A DNA stretch of 64,000 nucleotides. Source: Ptychodera flava (lineage: Eukaryota; Hemichordata; Enteropneusta; Ptychoderidae). How positions within the stretch are numbered: position 1 is the stretch's first letter; each line of letters opens with the position of its first letter. Shown one piece after another: positions 45,600 through 56,382 of this stretch. Under the pieces are notes generated by a model that saw only the letters and a program-made list of their open reading frames with translations, searched no databases and was not told the origin of the DNA. The position numbers and the translations under genes are program-made. The stretch is from contig NC_091944.1 in assembly GCF_041260155.1 (NCBI RefSeq), forward strand, positions 20,650,272-20,714,271. Reading direction: 5' to 3'.

Positions 45600-48375
45600 C
45601 TGACTCCGACTTTCTAAACTACAGCTAATTTCTAAACTTAGAACGCTATTTAGAAAGCGATAATTATCGTTTTTATCCGATATATCAAGGAACAATTGTT
45701 GTCACTTCAGGTCCCATTTTCTGAATGATTCAATCTTTTACTGTGAGTACGCAGCTGGAAGATGGCGGCCTGGCCGGCAACACATCTGATAAGACCATTA
45801 GCATAAATTTGCATTAATCAGCACAAATGGACGCGATCGTTGTGGACAAATCTCAAACACACCTTGGCAACCACAGGGGCAACACATTTATAAGGCCCTT
45901 AGCATTAATTTGCACCATTGCTTAATCTGCACAAATGGACGCGATCAAGATAATCTCAACACACCTTTGTCATTTGAACTGTAGCAGTAAGGTTACTTTT
46001 ATGTAAATTCGTCTCCACGTCAAATATCTGGTTTATTTTTCATAACACGTAGTCTAGCCGGGTGGTTATTTGACAGACTTTGTTTTTGACGGACAAAACA
46101 AATATTTACAATTCTCTTCAAAAATTGTGTTTATGCTGACTCACTGTCACATTTCTCTACTTCGTAACATTCAACTTCTTGCCAAACGCAATGGTCAATT
46201 TAATAGGAAGTATGCTCTCTCGGGTCTATTGAAAAATTCATATTTGAGCTTTGGATTTTAAAACTTACTTCTTGGGGAAACTAATAGTATTTTCCTGGTT
46301 CTACAAGACTACTCCTACAAACTCACACATTTTCCCTTGAAACACTGCGAAAACATTACAATAGAAATGCTGTACCAACGTTTTTATCCGACATATATAG
46401 GCCGGTGAGTTGTTTCTCAACGTAAAGCTCAACTTTCTAAACTACAGCTAATTTCTAAACTTAGAACGCTATTTAGAAAGTGATAATTATCGTTTTTATC
46501 CGATATATCCTTGGAAAACTTTTTCCACTCCAAGCCAACTTTCTAAACTACAGCTAATTTCTAAACTAAGAACGCTATTTAGAAAGTGATAATTATCGTT
46601 TTTATCCGATATATCCTTGGAAAAAACTTTTTCCACTCCAAGCCCGACTTTCTAAACTACAGCTATTTTCTAAACTTAGAACGCTATTTAGAAAGTGATA
46701 ATTATCGTTTTTATCCGATATATCCTTGGAAAACTTTTTCCACTCCAAGCCGACTTTCTAAACTACAGCTAATTTCTAAACTTAGAACGCTATTTAGAAA
46801 GTGATAATTATCGTTTTTATCCGATATATCCTTGGAAAAAACTTTTTCCACTCCAAGCCCGACTTTCTAAACTACAGCTATTTTCTAAACTTAGAACGCT
46901 ATTTAGAAAGTGATAATTATCGTTTTTATCCGATATATCCTTGGAAAATTTTTTCCACTCCAAGCCCGACTTTCTAAACTACAGCTATTTTCTAAACTTA
47001 GAACGCTATTTAGAAAGTTATAATTATCGTTTTTATCCGATACATCCTTGGAAAACTTTTTCCACTCCAAGCCCGGCTTTCTAAACTACAGCTAATTTCT
47101 AAACTTAGAACGCTATTTAGAAAGTGATAATTATCGTTTTTATCCGATATATCCTTGGAAAAAAAATTTCAACCTAAGGCCCGACTTTCTAAACTTCAGC
47201 TAAACTTCAGCTAATTTCTAAACTTAGAACGATATTTAGAAAATGATAATTATCGTTTTTATCCGATATATCCTTGGGAAAAAATTCAACCTAAGGCCCG
47301 ACTTTCTAAACTACAGCTAATTTCTAAACTTAGAACGCTATTTAGAAAGTGATAATTATCGTTTTTATCCGATATATCCTGGCAAAAAATTTTCAACCTA
47401 AGGCCGACTTTCTAAACTACAGCTAATTTCTAAACTTAGAACGCTATTTAGAAAGTGATAATTATCGTTTTTATCCGATATATCCTTGGAAAAAATTTTC
47501 AACCTAAGTCCCGACTTTCTAAACTTCAGCTAAACTTCAGCTATTTTCTAAACTTAGAACGATATTTAGAAAGTGATAATTATCGTTTTTATCCGATATA
47601 TCCTTGGGAAACTTTTTTCACTCCAAGCCCGACTTTCTAAACTACAGCTAATTTCTAAACTTAGAACGCTAGTTAGAAAGTGATAATTATCGTTTTTATC
47701 CGATATATCCTTGGGAAAAAATTTCAACCTAAGGCCTGACTTTCTAAACTACAGCTAATTTCTAAACTTAGAACGCTATTTAGAAAGTGATAATTATCGT
47801 TTTTATCCGATATATCCTTGGAAAAAATTTTCAACCTAAGTCCCGTCTTTCTAAACTTTCTAAACTTCAAGCTATTTTCTAACTTAGAACGCTATTTAGA
47901 AAGTGATAATTATGATCGTTTTTATCCGATATATCCTTGGAAAAAATTTCAACCTTAGGCCCGACTTTCTAAACTTCAGGTAAACTTCAGCTAATTTCTA
48001 AACTTAGAACGATATTTAGAAAGTGTTAATTATCGTTTTTATCCGATATATCCTTGGGAAAAATTCAACCTAAGGTCCGACTTTCTAAACTACTGCTAAT
48101 TTCTAAACTAGAACGCTATTTAGAAAGTGATAATTATCGTTTTTATCCGATATACCCTTGGAAAAAAATTTCAACCTAAGGCCCGACTTTCTAAACTTTC
48201 TAAAACTTCAGCTAATTTCTAAACTTAGAACGCTATTTAGAAAGTGATAATTATCGTTTTGTCCGATATATCCTTGGAAAAATTTTTTCAACCAAAGGCC
48301 CGACTTTCTAAACTTTCTAATTTACAGCTAATTTCTAAACTTAGAACGCTATTTTGAAAGTGATAATTATCGTTT
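45600..48375 (+). repeat. Right tandem array of the 105-bp unit
   Basis: Roughly nineteen or twenty copies (the first, near 45605-45690, is separated from the rest, which start near 46430). Each has TTTCTAAACT, CTTAGAACGCTATTTAGAAA, the perfect palindrome GATAATTATC, and TTTTTATCCGATATATCC. Spacer length and sequence between units vary (CACTCCAAGCCCGAC or CAACCTAAGGCCCGAC). Open frames here simply read the repeat. Confidence 0.93.
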
Positions 48376-48473
48376 TTTTTGCCGTGTTTATCGTTTTTAG
48401 CTAGTTTAGCCCCAATAGGGAATACACGTAGTTTAGAAAAGGCTTTCAGGAAAAGACACAATGCCGCACCTAA

Positions 48474-49879
48474 CTCAAATAACGGACATCCACTGATCGA
48501 AGTTTAAACTTACATAAACTCAAAGTGTCTAACACAGGCAACGTTCTTCAAACATTACAGTTGTTCTCCTAAACCTCGTCTGTATTCCCTTCATCGTCCA
48601 CTGAGAGAGGTAATTGACGATTTCTCCCGAAACCGTGGCTTAATGGAGTGAATGATACCTGCAGACCCACACATTCAACTGTTCAATCAACACTGGAATT
48701 CAAAATGGCAGCCTTGACAAAATTGGCCAATCAAAAGTCTTGTTTTACAACATGTGATGTTGTAAGGTCAAAGTTCGAATACATGATGATCTGTTTGACC
48801 TGTGACCTCCTGGCTGCTGCCATAGCCTTTCAAACGTTAGTTTTGCGAGAATGGGAAGTATATTGCTTTTACGCGAACTTTTATACACTATAAATCAGTC
48901 AGTGTACCTCTATGGCCTTCCGACATGTATGATTATGCAAGTAACGATCGTGAGTAGTCAGATTTTAACCCAATTACTCTTCTAAATGTGTTTGTATGTA
49001 GATTCAACGTAGGACTCACTTTCTGATCGCCACATGACTGAGGGCAATGGCCTTATTTAGTGCACAGTGCTACACGGCAACACAGAAAAACCTTGAACAG
49101 GGCCCATGCGCTACCTTGCAGCTATTCGGTGGTATGACTTGTAAACCAAACAAAAAAAATTGTAGTTTCTTTTCCAGAAATTCGTCATGGCTTTTTTGAA
49201 ACTTATCATTTCAAAACAATGTCCAGAGAAATAACCTTCATGAATTGATGTTTTTCAGTACATCTATTTCATAAGGTAATGTTGCATGGTTTGATAAATT
49301 TGCGCATTCCACACACTATTTGACCTATCTAATTTTTTTCTTCAAAAAATAGTATTTCTCAAATCATTTTTCCTTTGACTTTTCTTTTTTCTTAAGGATT
49401 ATGTATTTACAGTATATACCACATATAACTTACCATGTAGATTTTTGTTTATGTATTGAGTGATTATGATATTTGGTATCCTGTTGTTTTCATCATTGGA
49501 CGACTGTGTTAAATTCTGCCTGAAAATATTCTTTATGACTTGTTGAAGAGAATTTTGCAATATTACAATTTAACCAAAATAAAAATTTAAAACTAAAAAA
49601 AATCATGTATCATTTTGTACGAACATACTGGGGTTTCTAAGCTTTCTTTCATTGTAATATACTGTACATTATACACTTAGGACAGTAAAAAATCTGGTTA
49701 GTACCAAACAAGATATATATTTCACATATATCTACATGTTCAGGGTGCAAATTTCACCATTATCATTGCGATAATCCCATTAGTGTTTACCAAACTAGAA
49801 CAAACTTGGTGCAGATTAAAAATGATCAAGTAGAGTGTTTATCAAATTCGTCACAAAGATAATCAAAGATAATGCTTAT
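48474..49879. other. Unassigned interval
   Basis: No recognised gene. An open frame at 48648-48893 has no domain. Confidence 0.4.
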
Positions 49880-50046
49880 GGCGAGTGGAGAGGGCGCAGT
49901 CAGAATTCTAACATCATTAGCTCGGCTATTGAACCAATCTTTTTGAGATTGGGGATTTAGTCGAGCGGTTTGTCTGTTGTCCTCTGCGCTAGGTGATTGG
50001 GTGCCGTGCGTTGTGGGTTCGAGTCCCGGTTGATACCATCGTATTT
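49880..50046 (+). repeat. tRNA-derived SINE, copy C
   Basis: Same family as 25809 and 26135: GCGAGTGGAGAGGGCGCAG leader, TTTAGTCGAGCGG box, B-box GGTTCGAGTCCC (50016-50027), ending ACCATCGTATTT. Lies inside the 16.5-kb insert. Confidence 0.82.
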
Positions 50047-50189
50047 ATATTGTAAGTTTTGATTTAACTGTGGTCATCAACAATGTTTGTTGGCCAACAG
50101 TGATATACATTACAATTTGACATGACATCCTTCTTTGAGCTGCAAGCAGTCTTCAGAATGATCCATTTATACAAATGTAAACGAAGTAC

Positions 50190-50388
50190 ATTAGGGAGAG
50201 CTGAATTTGGTCTGCACAGAGCTGACAGTTGTCTGCATTGACTTAGTAGACAGCTCAATTATCAGTTTTGTCTGCTGCCAACAAACTACAGCTCAAGACA
50301 ACCAAAACAGATCTGCAGTTGAGCTGAACAGAGCTGTGGCAGACTGAAATCAGAGCTGGGGCAGATCAATACAGATCTGAAGGTTTGG
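50190..50388. repeat. Right subterminal repeats of the 16.5-kb insert
   Basis: Repeated AGAGCTG, GTCTGC and CAGATCTG motifs, ending in the TIR (reverse complement begins CCAAACCTTC). Confidence 0.75.
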
Positions 50389-50390
50389 TA

Positions 50391-50905
50391 AGGGTGGCCA
50401 ACATGATTACATCTTTCGTAGTCGCTGTGCCGAATAATGATTTCCATATTTTGCCTACGAATGGCAGCAAAGCGTCCCGTTTCATACAAGGCATGGAATC
50501 AGAATCGGTGTTCCGAATGTGGCCGGTATTGTATGACACTAACGTTTGGAGGTCGGTTAGGTACCTGCGAAGATCGTGTAGTCGGCTCGTAACGCGTGAA
50601 TCCAACGATGCCATAATAGTACGGAACATCTGACACACGGAATCCGATTCGTTGCCGGTGCAAACAGGCGGTTGAAGAAAATCTTTCAGCGCCGTTGTTA
50701 GTAATTCGGCGTCAATCCAGGGGACGGCGAACGTGAGTGACCACTTTGTCGCAGCCACTTTGATCACCCCGACCGGTTGAAATATCGTACCGTACTCGAG
50801 CCGAGCTCTCATCGTTGGTATCGGATCTTCGTCAGCTCTTACCGAAGGTAAAATGAGCATGCCGATGACTAATAGTGCCAACACGGTGTCACAGTGAGAA
50901 ACCAT
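50391..50905 (-). pseudogene. env-like gene, N-terminal part (interrupted)
   Basis: Minus-strand ATG at 50905-50903 opens a hydrophobic signal peptide (VLALLVIGMLILPSVRA) and an ectodomain with cysteines (PPVCTGNESDSVC). Then comes KRDALLPFVGKIWKSLFGTA, the conserved block near the cleavage/fusion-peptide region of Gypsy-type envelope proteins. The frame is cut by the 16.5-kb insert at 50388; the remaining part lies at 33842-31653. It sits about 180 bp downstream of the pol stop (51088), as expected for env. Confidence 0.82.
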
Positions 50906-51087
50906 GATGCGGTGATTGTATGACAGCTAGGTAGATGTCAAAAGCGAGTGACCGATCTGCGCCTAAACCTATCTTATATTCTGAACGTCATTCCTCCAGA
51001 GTAAATATACAAACTTTGTCATCCAGGGTCTCGTTTATAGCCTTCGATTGACTTCATACTATTTCAAAGGGCATGGACCTTTCCTCT

Positions 51088-52848
51088 TTACGTCAAAGGG
51101 TGAAGGAACTCATTAAATACAGTTGATGAAATAATGGACCCTACCCTTTCTGCCAAATCCTTTAAATGCAAACTAATATTTCGAGTTTTACCTGGCTGGG
51201 GTAAAATTTCTACGTCTACCGGAAGTCGTGCTTCGTATCCGAACATGGCTCTAAAAGGACTAATGCCGGTAGTCTCGTGCGGGGCGGCTCGATAAGCAAA
51301 CATGACCGAAGCCAAATATACATCCCAATCATCTTCTTTTTCAGATACATACATGGATAACATGCTTAAAAGGCTAGAATTCAGTCTTTCAACTGCCCCG
51401 TTACACTTAGGATTGTACGGCGAGGTCACCTTTTTCGTAATATCGAAATATCGACAAACTTCTTTTACTATTTGAGACACGAAAGCCGATCCTTGATCTG
51501 AGAGAATAATACTAGGGAAACCAAATATGCACAGGACTTGTTCAAACAATATCTTAGCAACCGTCTCAGCCTTCATATCGTACGTTGCAAAGGTCAAGCT
51601 AAACTTAGTCAAATACTCAGTGAACAATAAAACATATTTATTGCCTTGAGCGGTCGGTTTCAAGGGACCTAAGAAATCAACGCCTATACGTTGCATAACT
51701 GACACTACTGGGATTGGGAGCAGAGGGGCGTTTCCCCTAAGACCACGCTTGCGCGAATGGCAAGGAACACACGAGTTAACATATTCAGTAACGTCTTTGA
51801 TCATATTTTTCCAGTAATATCGCAACCTGATCGTTTCCAATGTACGACTAACGCCCTGATGACCAGCGGTCGCGTCATCATGCATCCTACGGAGAACATA
51901 TAATTGTAATGCTTTCGGAACAACTAACTGCCTAATACATTTCTCCTTTTTCGCTGCCTTTCCGGTCGCATTCCAATAGTGATAGAGTACACCATTTATA
52001 ATTACATAATTATCACTATCACAAGCAATGTGTCTCGCTAATTTGTCGTCTGTCGGCAATACACCATTTTCAAGGAAATCAAACCACGGTTTTAACTCTT
52101 GATCCTCTCTCTGTACACTCACTATTCTTTGTTCCGCGGCATCTGGTTCTCCTACCTGACTTTCATCGGTACTAGTGTCATTATTTTGTTGGGGGTCTAG
52201 GTTATCTGTGTTGGGCGCTTGTTGCTCATGCGTCAAAGCCTGGTCTCCTTCATACAATTGTCGTATGTCCGTTACGACATCATTATCTGAAACGACCTCT
52301 ATCTCATTAACTGGGGCAACCGACTTATCTTGATCTCCTGCAAGCGTATCATTACTATCGTGTGAAGTAGCTACCTGTCTTTCGGCATCCGTATCAGCAC
52401 TCGTTTCCGCCTGTGTATTATCTAAACCATCTTTACAACTGAAATCAGAACTATCATCGCACACTTCAGCATATTTCCGTCGCGATAATCTATCAGCATG
52501 AGCAATAGACTTTCCCGGTTTGTGGACAATCTCATAATCGTAACCCTGTATCTTAAGAATCCAATGCGCGATTCTACCTGACGGTTTCTTTATTTTAAAC
52601 AAATAAGGGAGATTTGCGTGGTCCGTTATAATCTGGAACTTTGTCGAACGCAAATAGGGGTCGCATTGAGAAAGACCGTTAATTACTGCGATTGCTTCGC
52701 GTTCAGTGCTGGGCAGCTGTGAGGGAACGCCCCCCGTATACGATGGGCCTTTCCACACCGTCTTGTTCTTGCACAAGCACGAAACCAACACTATATGTTG
52801 ACGCATCCGTATACAATTTGAAAGGTTCGCCGAAACGTGGATATCCAA
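51088..52848 (-). pseudogene. env-Gypsy pol: RNase H end and integrase
   Basis: Contains the RNase H tail (STEREAIAVINGL; ITDHANLPYLF; KPGKSIAHADRLSRR), an acidic linker, the integrase zinc finger (DATAGHQGVSRTLETIRLRYY...CVPCHSRK) and the DDE core (RIGVDFLGPL, ILSDQGSAF, NGAVERLNSSL). The frame differs from the RT frame upstream, so there is a frameshift near 52700-52850. The C-terminus stops at 51088 soon after the core domain, and the long DNA-binding tail seen in many relatives is not apparent. Confidence 0.88.
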
Positions 52849-53530
52849 GGACGGGAGCGGTGATTAAGGCTAGCTTAAGGCAATCAAAAGCCTCGCGGCA
52901 TTCCTTGCGCCAAGAGAACTTTACATCTTTTCTCAATAATTTATACAAAGGGCCTGCGATCTTAGCAAAATCCCTAATAAACCGACAATAGAAACCAACA
53001 CAACCTAAAAATGCTCGTACTTCAGAAACATTCTTAGGGACAGGGAAATCTTGCACAGCACTTACCTTTTTCGGGTCTACTGATATTCCCTCCTTATCAA
53101 GACGGTGCCCTAGGAATTTCACTTGCTTTCTACCGAAAAAGCATTTCTGTGGACGAAGTTTCAACCCCACCTCACAAAGGCGAGTTAATACTGCATCAAG
53201 ATGTTGCAAATGCTCCTCAAATGATTGTGAAAAAATAATCAAATCATCGATATACACCAACACATACCGCCATAACATATTCTGAAAAATGAATTGCATA
53301 GTATGCTGGAAAGAATTTGCTGAATTCTTCATACCCTGGGGAAGTCTATTAAATTCATACAATCCATCATGACAAACAAAAGTAGTCTTATGTGCATCCC
53401 TCTCGTCAATTGCAATTTGCCAAAAACCGGACATCATATCCAAAGTAGAGAAATACTTGGGATTTTGATCACCTATCATTTCCAGTGATTCTATCACATT
53501 TGGTATGGGGAAAACGTCGGGTTTAGTCAA
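52703..53530 (-). pseudogene. env-Gypsy reverse transcriptase core
   Basis: Has FPIPNVIESLEMIG, STLDMMSGFWQI, RLPQGMKNS and the catalytic VLVYIDDLIIFS. These are followed by the connection region and the start of RNase H (KLYTDASTYSVGFVLVQE). All RT catalytic aspartates expected in YIDD are present. Frameshifts separate it from the N-terminal RT part (53527 on) and from the rest of RNase H. Confidence 0.9.
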
Positions 53531-53988
53531 AGAATTAACCTTTCTGTAATCAACACAGAAACGATACTCGTTATTGATGGTTTCTTCAAAAGTACGACAG
53601 GGCTGGAGAATTGGGACGTACTCGGTGAAATTATACCTTGCGCTAACAAATTATCAACTTCCCTCTCAATGGCTTTCCGTTTCTCCGGGTCGACTCGGAA
53701 CGGTGGCATCTTTACAAGTTGGGCCCCTGGGACTAACTCAATACGATGTTTGATCACATCACAGTAACCTAATCTCTTATCATCATCAACAAACGCCAAA
53801 CGGTTCTTCCATAAAACATTGTGTAAACTCTTTGTTTGATCTTCATCCAGGGCTGAACCACTAAAGTCAAATTTACTCAAGAAATGTCGTTTGAGGGCGT
53901 CATTTGTTAAATCATTAGGCAGGGTGTCATTTTCAACATCCAAATTGTGAATAGTAGCTCCCTCAGGAAGCGGGCAGAAAATCTCCAA
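53527..53988 (-). pseudogene. env-Gypsy RT N-terminal region
   Basis: Contains KHRIELVPGAQLVKMPPFRV and LAQGIISPSTSQFSSPVVLL, the usual start of a Gypsy reverse transcriptase. A frame break lies at about 53530-53600. Confidence 0.85.
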
Positions 53989-54850
53989 TTGGTCCCCTTT
54001 CTGACATATACGTCTCTGTCGGTCGAATTCACCAACCTTATTGGGATCTTGTTTTTCTCGGTGACAGTTACAACCCGCGCTGTCGCAACTCCCAGGTGTA
54101 TTAAAGCTTTAGTTGTTTCAGTATGTCCCACAATTCCGTCGGGCATACTACAATTTAACTGGCCAGGAACTTTACGTTCAGACCGAGGTGAAATAACAAA
54201 CCCCTGGGCAGCCTTGACAACGAGGGAGGAGCGAAGTTTCAACTTTCTTTGTGCCACGTCTATAATTGCTCTGTATCTCGCCAAAAAATCAACACCAATA
54301 ATTAATTTCTGTTTCAAATTTTCAACTAAATGAATCGACATCAATGCTTTCTTACCGCCAATAATAACACGCACATTTATAACACCCTTCACAGGTATTT
54401 GTCGACCATCGGCTAATTTTACAGCTTTATAATTAGACTTAAGAATTTTAATGTGGCGTAACTTCGGTACTTCTGATAATAATCGCATAGGGGCAACAGT
54501 AATGGCGGCCCCAGTATCTACAATCGCCGATATACATTGATTCATTACATTTACATTAATTACATTAATTCCTTGCATACATTGATCATTAATATTCAAA
54601 TTACATATACTCTTTACAACATTATTACTCCCCGTCCCTCGCCGTTCACAGGTATTAAAATTTCCAGATCCATTTCTAAAACCTGCCGGCCTTATTCGTT
54701 TTTTCACTGAAAATTTCTGCCTCCAGCGAACAATTGCGTGCAATATGGCCAGGCCGATTACAATTGTAACAAACCTTAGCAACTCGGCGGGGACAATTTG
54801 AACTTATATGACCCGCAATCCCACACGTATAGCATATAAAATTACCATTT
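53907..54850 (-). pseudogene. env-Gypsy zinc knuckles and protease
   Basis: At about 54843-54730 the minus strand encodes two CCHC knuckles (CYTCGIAGHISSNC, CYNCNRPGHIARNC). The protease is in a different frame (within 54782-53907), with AIVDTGAAITVAP at its active site and IIGVDFLARY downstream. A frameshift therefore separates nucleocapsid and protease. Confidence 0.85.
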
Positions 54851-54956
54851 CCACTCCCATTCCCCTGGCGAAAACTTCGTGGACCACCCTTAAAATTAGT
54901 GTCATATCTATTTCCCTCTGTCCTTGACTAAAATTATCAAAACCATTTGAAAATGG

Positions 54957-55806
54957 TCACGTACCGTATCTTCCCTGGGCGTTGCCGCTGGTTGAAGCCC
55001 CGTTGCCACTTCCGTTCTTTTCTTCCATCAGTCTTCGATTCTGTTCGACTAGCATCATCATGACCTTGGTTAACTCTGATTCGTGCGATGCTGTTGATCG
55101 TCGATCCTCATCCGGCAAATTGACCATCAGCTCCCCAGTTCTGGCGAACACAAACGCTGCCTGAAATCTTCGGGATCTCTTCCCGCGACGAACTTCATTA
55201 GCTTAGGGCGTAACCCTTGCAGAAAAAAGCTTAAAAGTTCAGCGTCAGTCCGACCATACCTGTCACACTTATCTTTCAAGCGTCCAGCGTAGGTTTCTAC
55301 CGTCTCGCCGATCCCCTGTTGAATACTACGGATTTCTCGGTCGTTCCTCCATCTCGGTCCCTGCTTCGCAAATCGCTCTACGAAAGTAGCCCTCAGGACG
55401 TCCCAGTTCTGTATGACGTTGTCAGGCTGAGACGTAAACCAACGCTCAGCCTCATCGGCCATAAGGAGACCGAATACATCAATCTGGTTACCAATCGCTA
55501 ACGTTTCAAGTTAGAGAACATCTTGAACTTCTTAAACCATTTATGAGGACAGTCACTTTCTCTCCCGGTAAACTTCGTTGGCAATATATGGACCCCTCCA
55601 TTATCAGTATAAATTCGCCTACCTAGATTGTCCATCTCTTCGGCCCGTTCTCTGCGGTCCCTGTCATGCATGTCTTCCATGCGTTGGAATGCAGACTCCA
55701 TGCGTCGTTGAAGGCCGCCAATCTGGTCGTATTGCTGATCCAACGGTGCCTCGGCTTGTTCTGCCATGTTGATGCGTTGTCGTTGATTTATTCGTCCGGA
55801 TCTCAA
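54957..55806 (-). pseudogene. env-Gypsy gag (capsid region, frameshifted)
   Basis: ATG at 55806 or the internal ATG at 55767 opens the gag N-terminus (QRRMESAFQRMEDMHDR, coiled-coil-like). After a frameshift near 55500, 55462-55127 contains the conserved gag domain (ADEAERWFTSQP; NWDVLRATFVERFAKQG; ELLSFFLQGLRP). A further frame change leads into 55151-54957 (a polar, Met/Gln-rich linker). Matches the retrotransposon gag family. Confidence 0.85.
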
Positions 55807-55831
55807 AATGATATAGTGTTTTTCGAATTAC

Positions 55832-55849
55832 GCCGGATTCTCCCACCAA
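55832..55849 (-). promoter_or_regulatory. Primer-binding site of the env-Gypsy element
   Basis: Minus strand TGGTGGGAGAATCCGG lies 2-4 bases inside the 5' LTR, complementary to a tRNA 3' end ending in CCACCA. Confidence 0.75.
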
Positions 55850-55851
55850 TT

Positions 55852-56258
55852 TGTTACGACTGACTTTTCGTAACTTGTGATCGTCGATGGATCGTCACTC
55901 ACTCAAAGTCACGCAATCGAGAGGTACTACGGGGAATCGTAATACTTTCAGTAACTGGAACGTACACCAAGTAATCAGTTTAACTCACCACTTCAGATCT
56001 TTATTACTAAGGCAGAGCGGCACCAAGTCCGTACTCAGGATACAATTATCAATCAAAATCATCAGCTTTTATACATTTCATCCAAAATTATATCACGTTT
56101 TGACTTCATGTGACATACGTTCATTGCACGTAATGTCACTCGTGTACTTACAACGTGAAAGAGTAGTTATACAAGTTATGAAAGTTGGTAAAAGGTTAAA
56201 GTAATAAAATCCTAAATATCGGTAAAAGGTCAAAATGTCATCATTTTAAGGCGTTACA
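55852..56258 (-). repeat. 5' LTR of the env-Gypsy element
   Basis: A 407-bp repeat almost identical to 30622-31072. Differences I can see: two changes near 55989-55998, one near 56051, one near 56187, and the 44-bp indel. Followed on the plus strand by TAAG (target duplication). Confidence 0.94.
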
Positions 56259-56382
56259 TAAGCATCAATAATTCATAGGAATCTTTCAAGAACCAAAGAT
56301 GACACAGAGGCACTCTACTTCAGGAATATACGGTCATTCGTCTTATTGGTGACATAGGTAATGGTTTATATTCCAGTCATGC
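56259..56382. other. Short spacer between two retroelements
   Basis: About 120 bp of pre-existing sequence between the Gypsy TAAG and the BEL CATGC target duplications; nothing recognised. Confidence 0.6.

Larger units (their letters stand above)
43950..48470. mobile_element. 4.5-kb foldback element with tandem-repeat arms
   Basis: The ends pair: left GGTGCGGAATTGTGT, right (reverse complement) GGTGCGGCATTGTGT. Three bases TAA flank both ends (43947-43949 and 48471-48473). The outer arms are arrays of an about 105-bp unit (five on the left at 43985-44590, about nineteen or twenty on the right at 45600-48375, opposite orientation). The inner arms (about 44600-45000 and 45900-46350) are also inverted and pair around a centre near 45000 where AAGGTGTGTTCA faces TGAACACACCTT. 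No coding domain. The architecture resembles foldback elements such as Drosophila FB or sea-urchin TU. Confidence 0.82.
33845..50388. mobile_element. 16.5-kb TIR-bounded composite insertion in env
   Basis: The left end begins CGAAACCTGCAGATCTG; the right end, reverse complemented, begins CCAAACCTTCAGATCTG (two differences in 17). Both ends carry subterminal clusters of AGAGCTG/CAGCTCTG and GTCTGC motifs. A TA dinucleotide flanks both ends (33843-33844 and 50389-50390), and the env reading frame on each side is consistent with a single TA target. It contains a TTAA MITE, a complete hAT, a 4.5-kb foldback and a SINE. No transposase belonging to the outer TIRs was found. TA duplication suggests a Tc1/mariner-like or related mechanism, but this is inference. 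Confidence 0.75.
30622..56258 (-). mobile_element. Env-carrying Ty3/Gypsy element (endogenous-retrovirus-like), split by a 16.5-kb insert
   Basis: LTRs at 55852-56258 (5') and 30622-31072 (3') are nearly identical apart from one 44-bp indel, and a 4-bp TAAG duplication flanks the whole (30618-30621 and 56259-56262). Minus-strand order: PBS, gag, zinc knuckles, protease, RT, RNase H, integrase, env-like gene, polypurine tract. Without the 16,544-bp insert (33845-50388) the element would be about 9.1 kb, a normal size. By my reading the LTRs differ by about four substitutions in 407 bp, so integration looks recent. Even so, gag, pol and env all carry frameshifts or stops, so this copy is defective. 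Confidence 0.93.

Noticed and set aside
46586..47640. Open frames with FIRYILGK-type repeats
   Set aside because: Translations of the 105-bp tandem unit, not a repeat protein.
45600..48375. CRISPR-like regular repeats
   Set aside because: The units are about 105 bp, tandem and homologous along their length, with no unique spacers or cas genes, and the DNA is animal. It is a satellite-like foldback arm.
50385..50633. Plus-strand open frame opposite env
   Set aside because: Shadow of the env-like coding sequence on the minus strand.
30622..56258. Functional, infectious provirus
   Set aside because: gag, pol and env are frameshifted or contain stops, and env is split by 16.5 kb.
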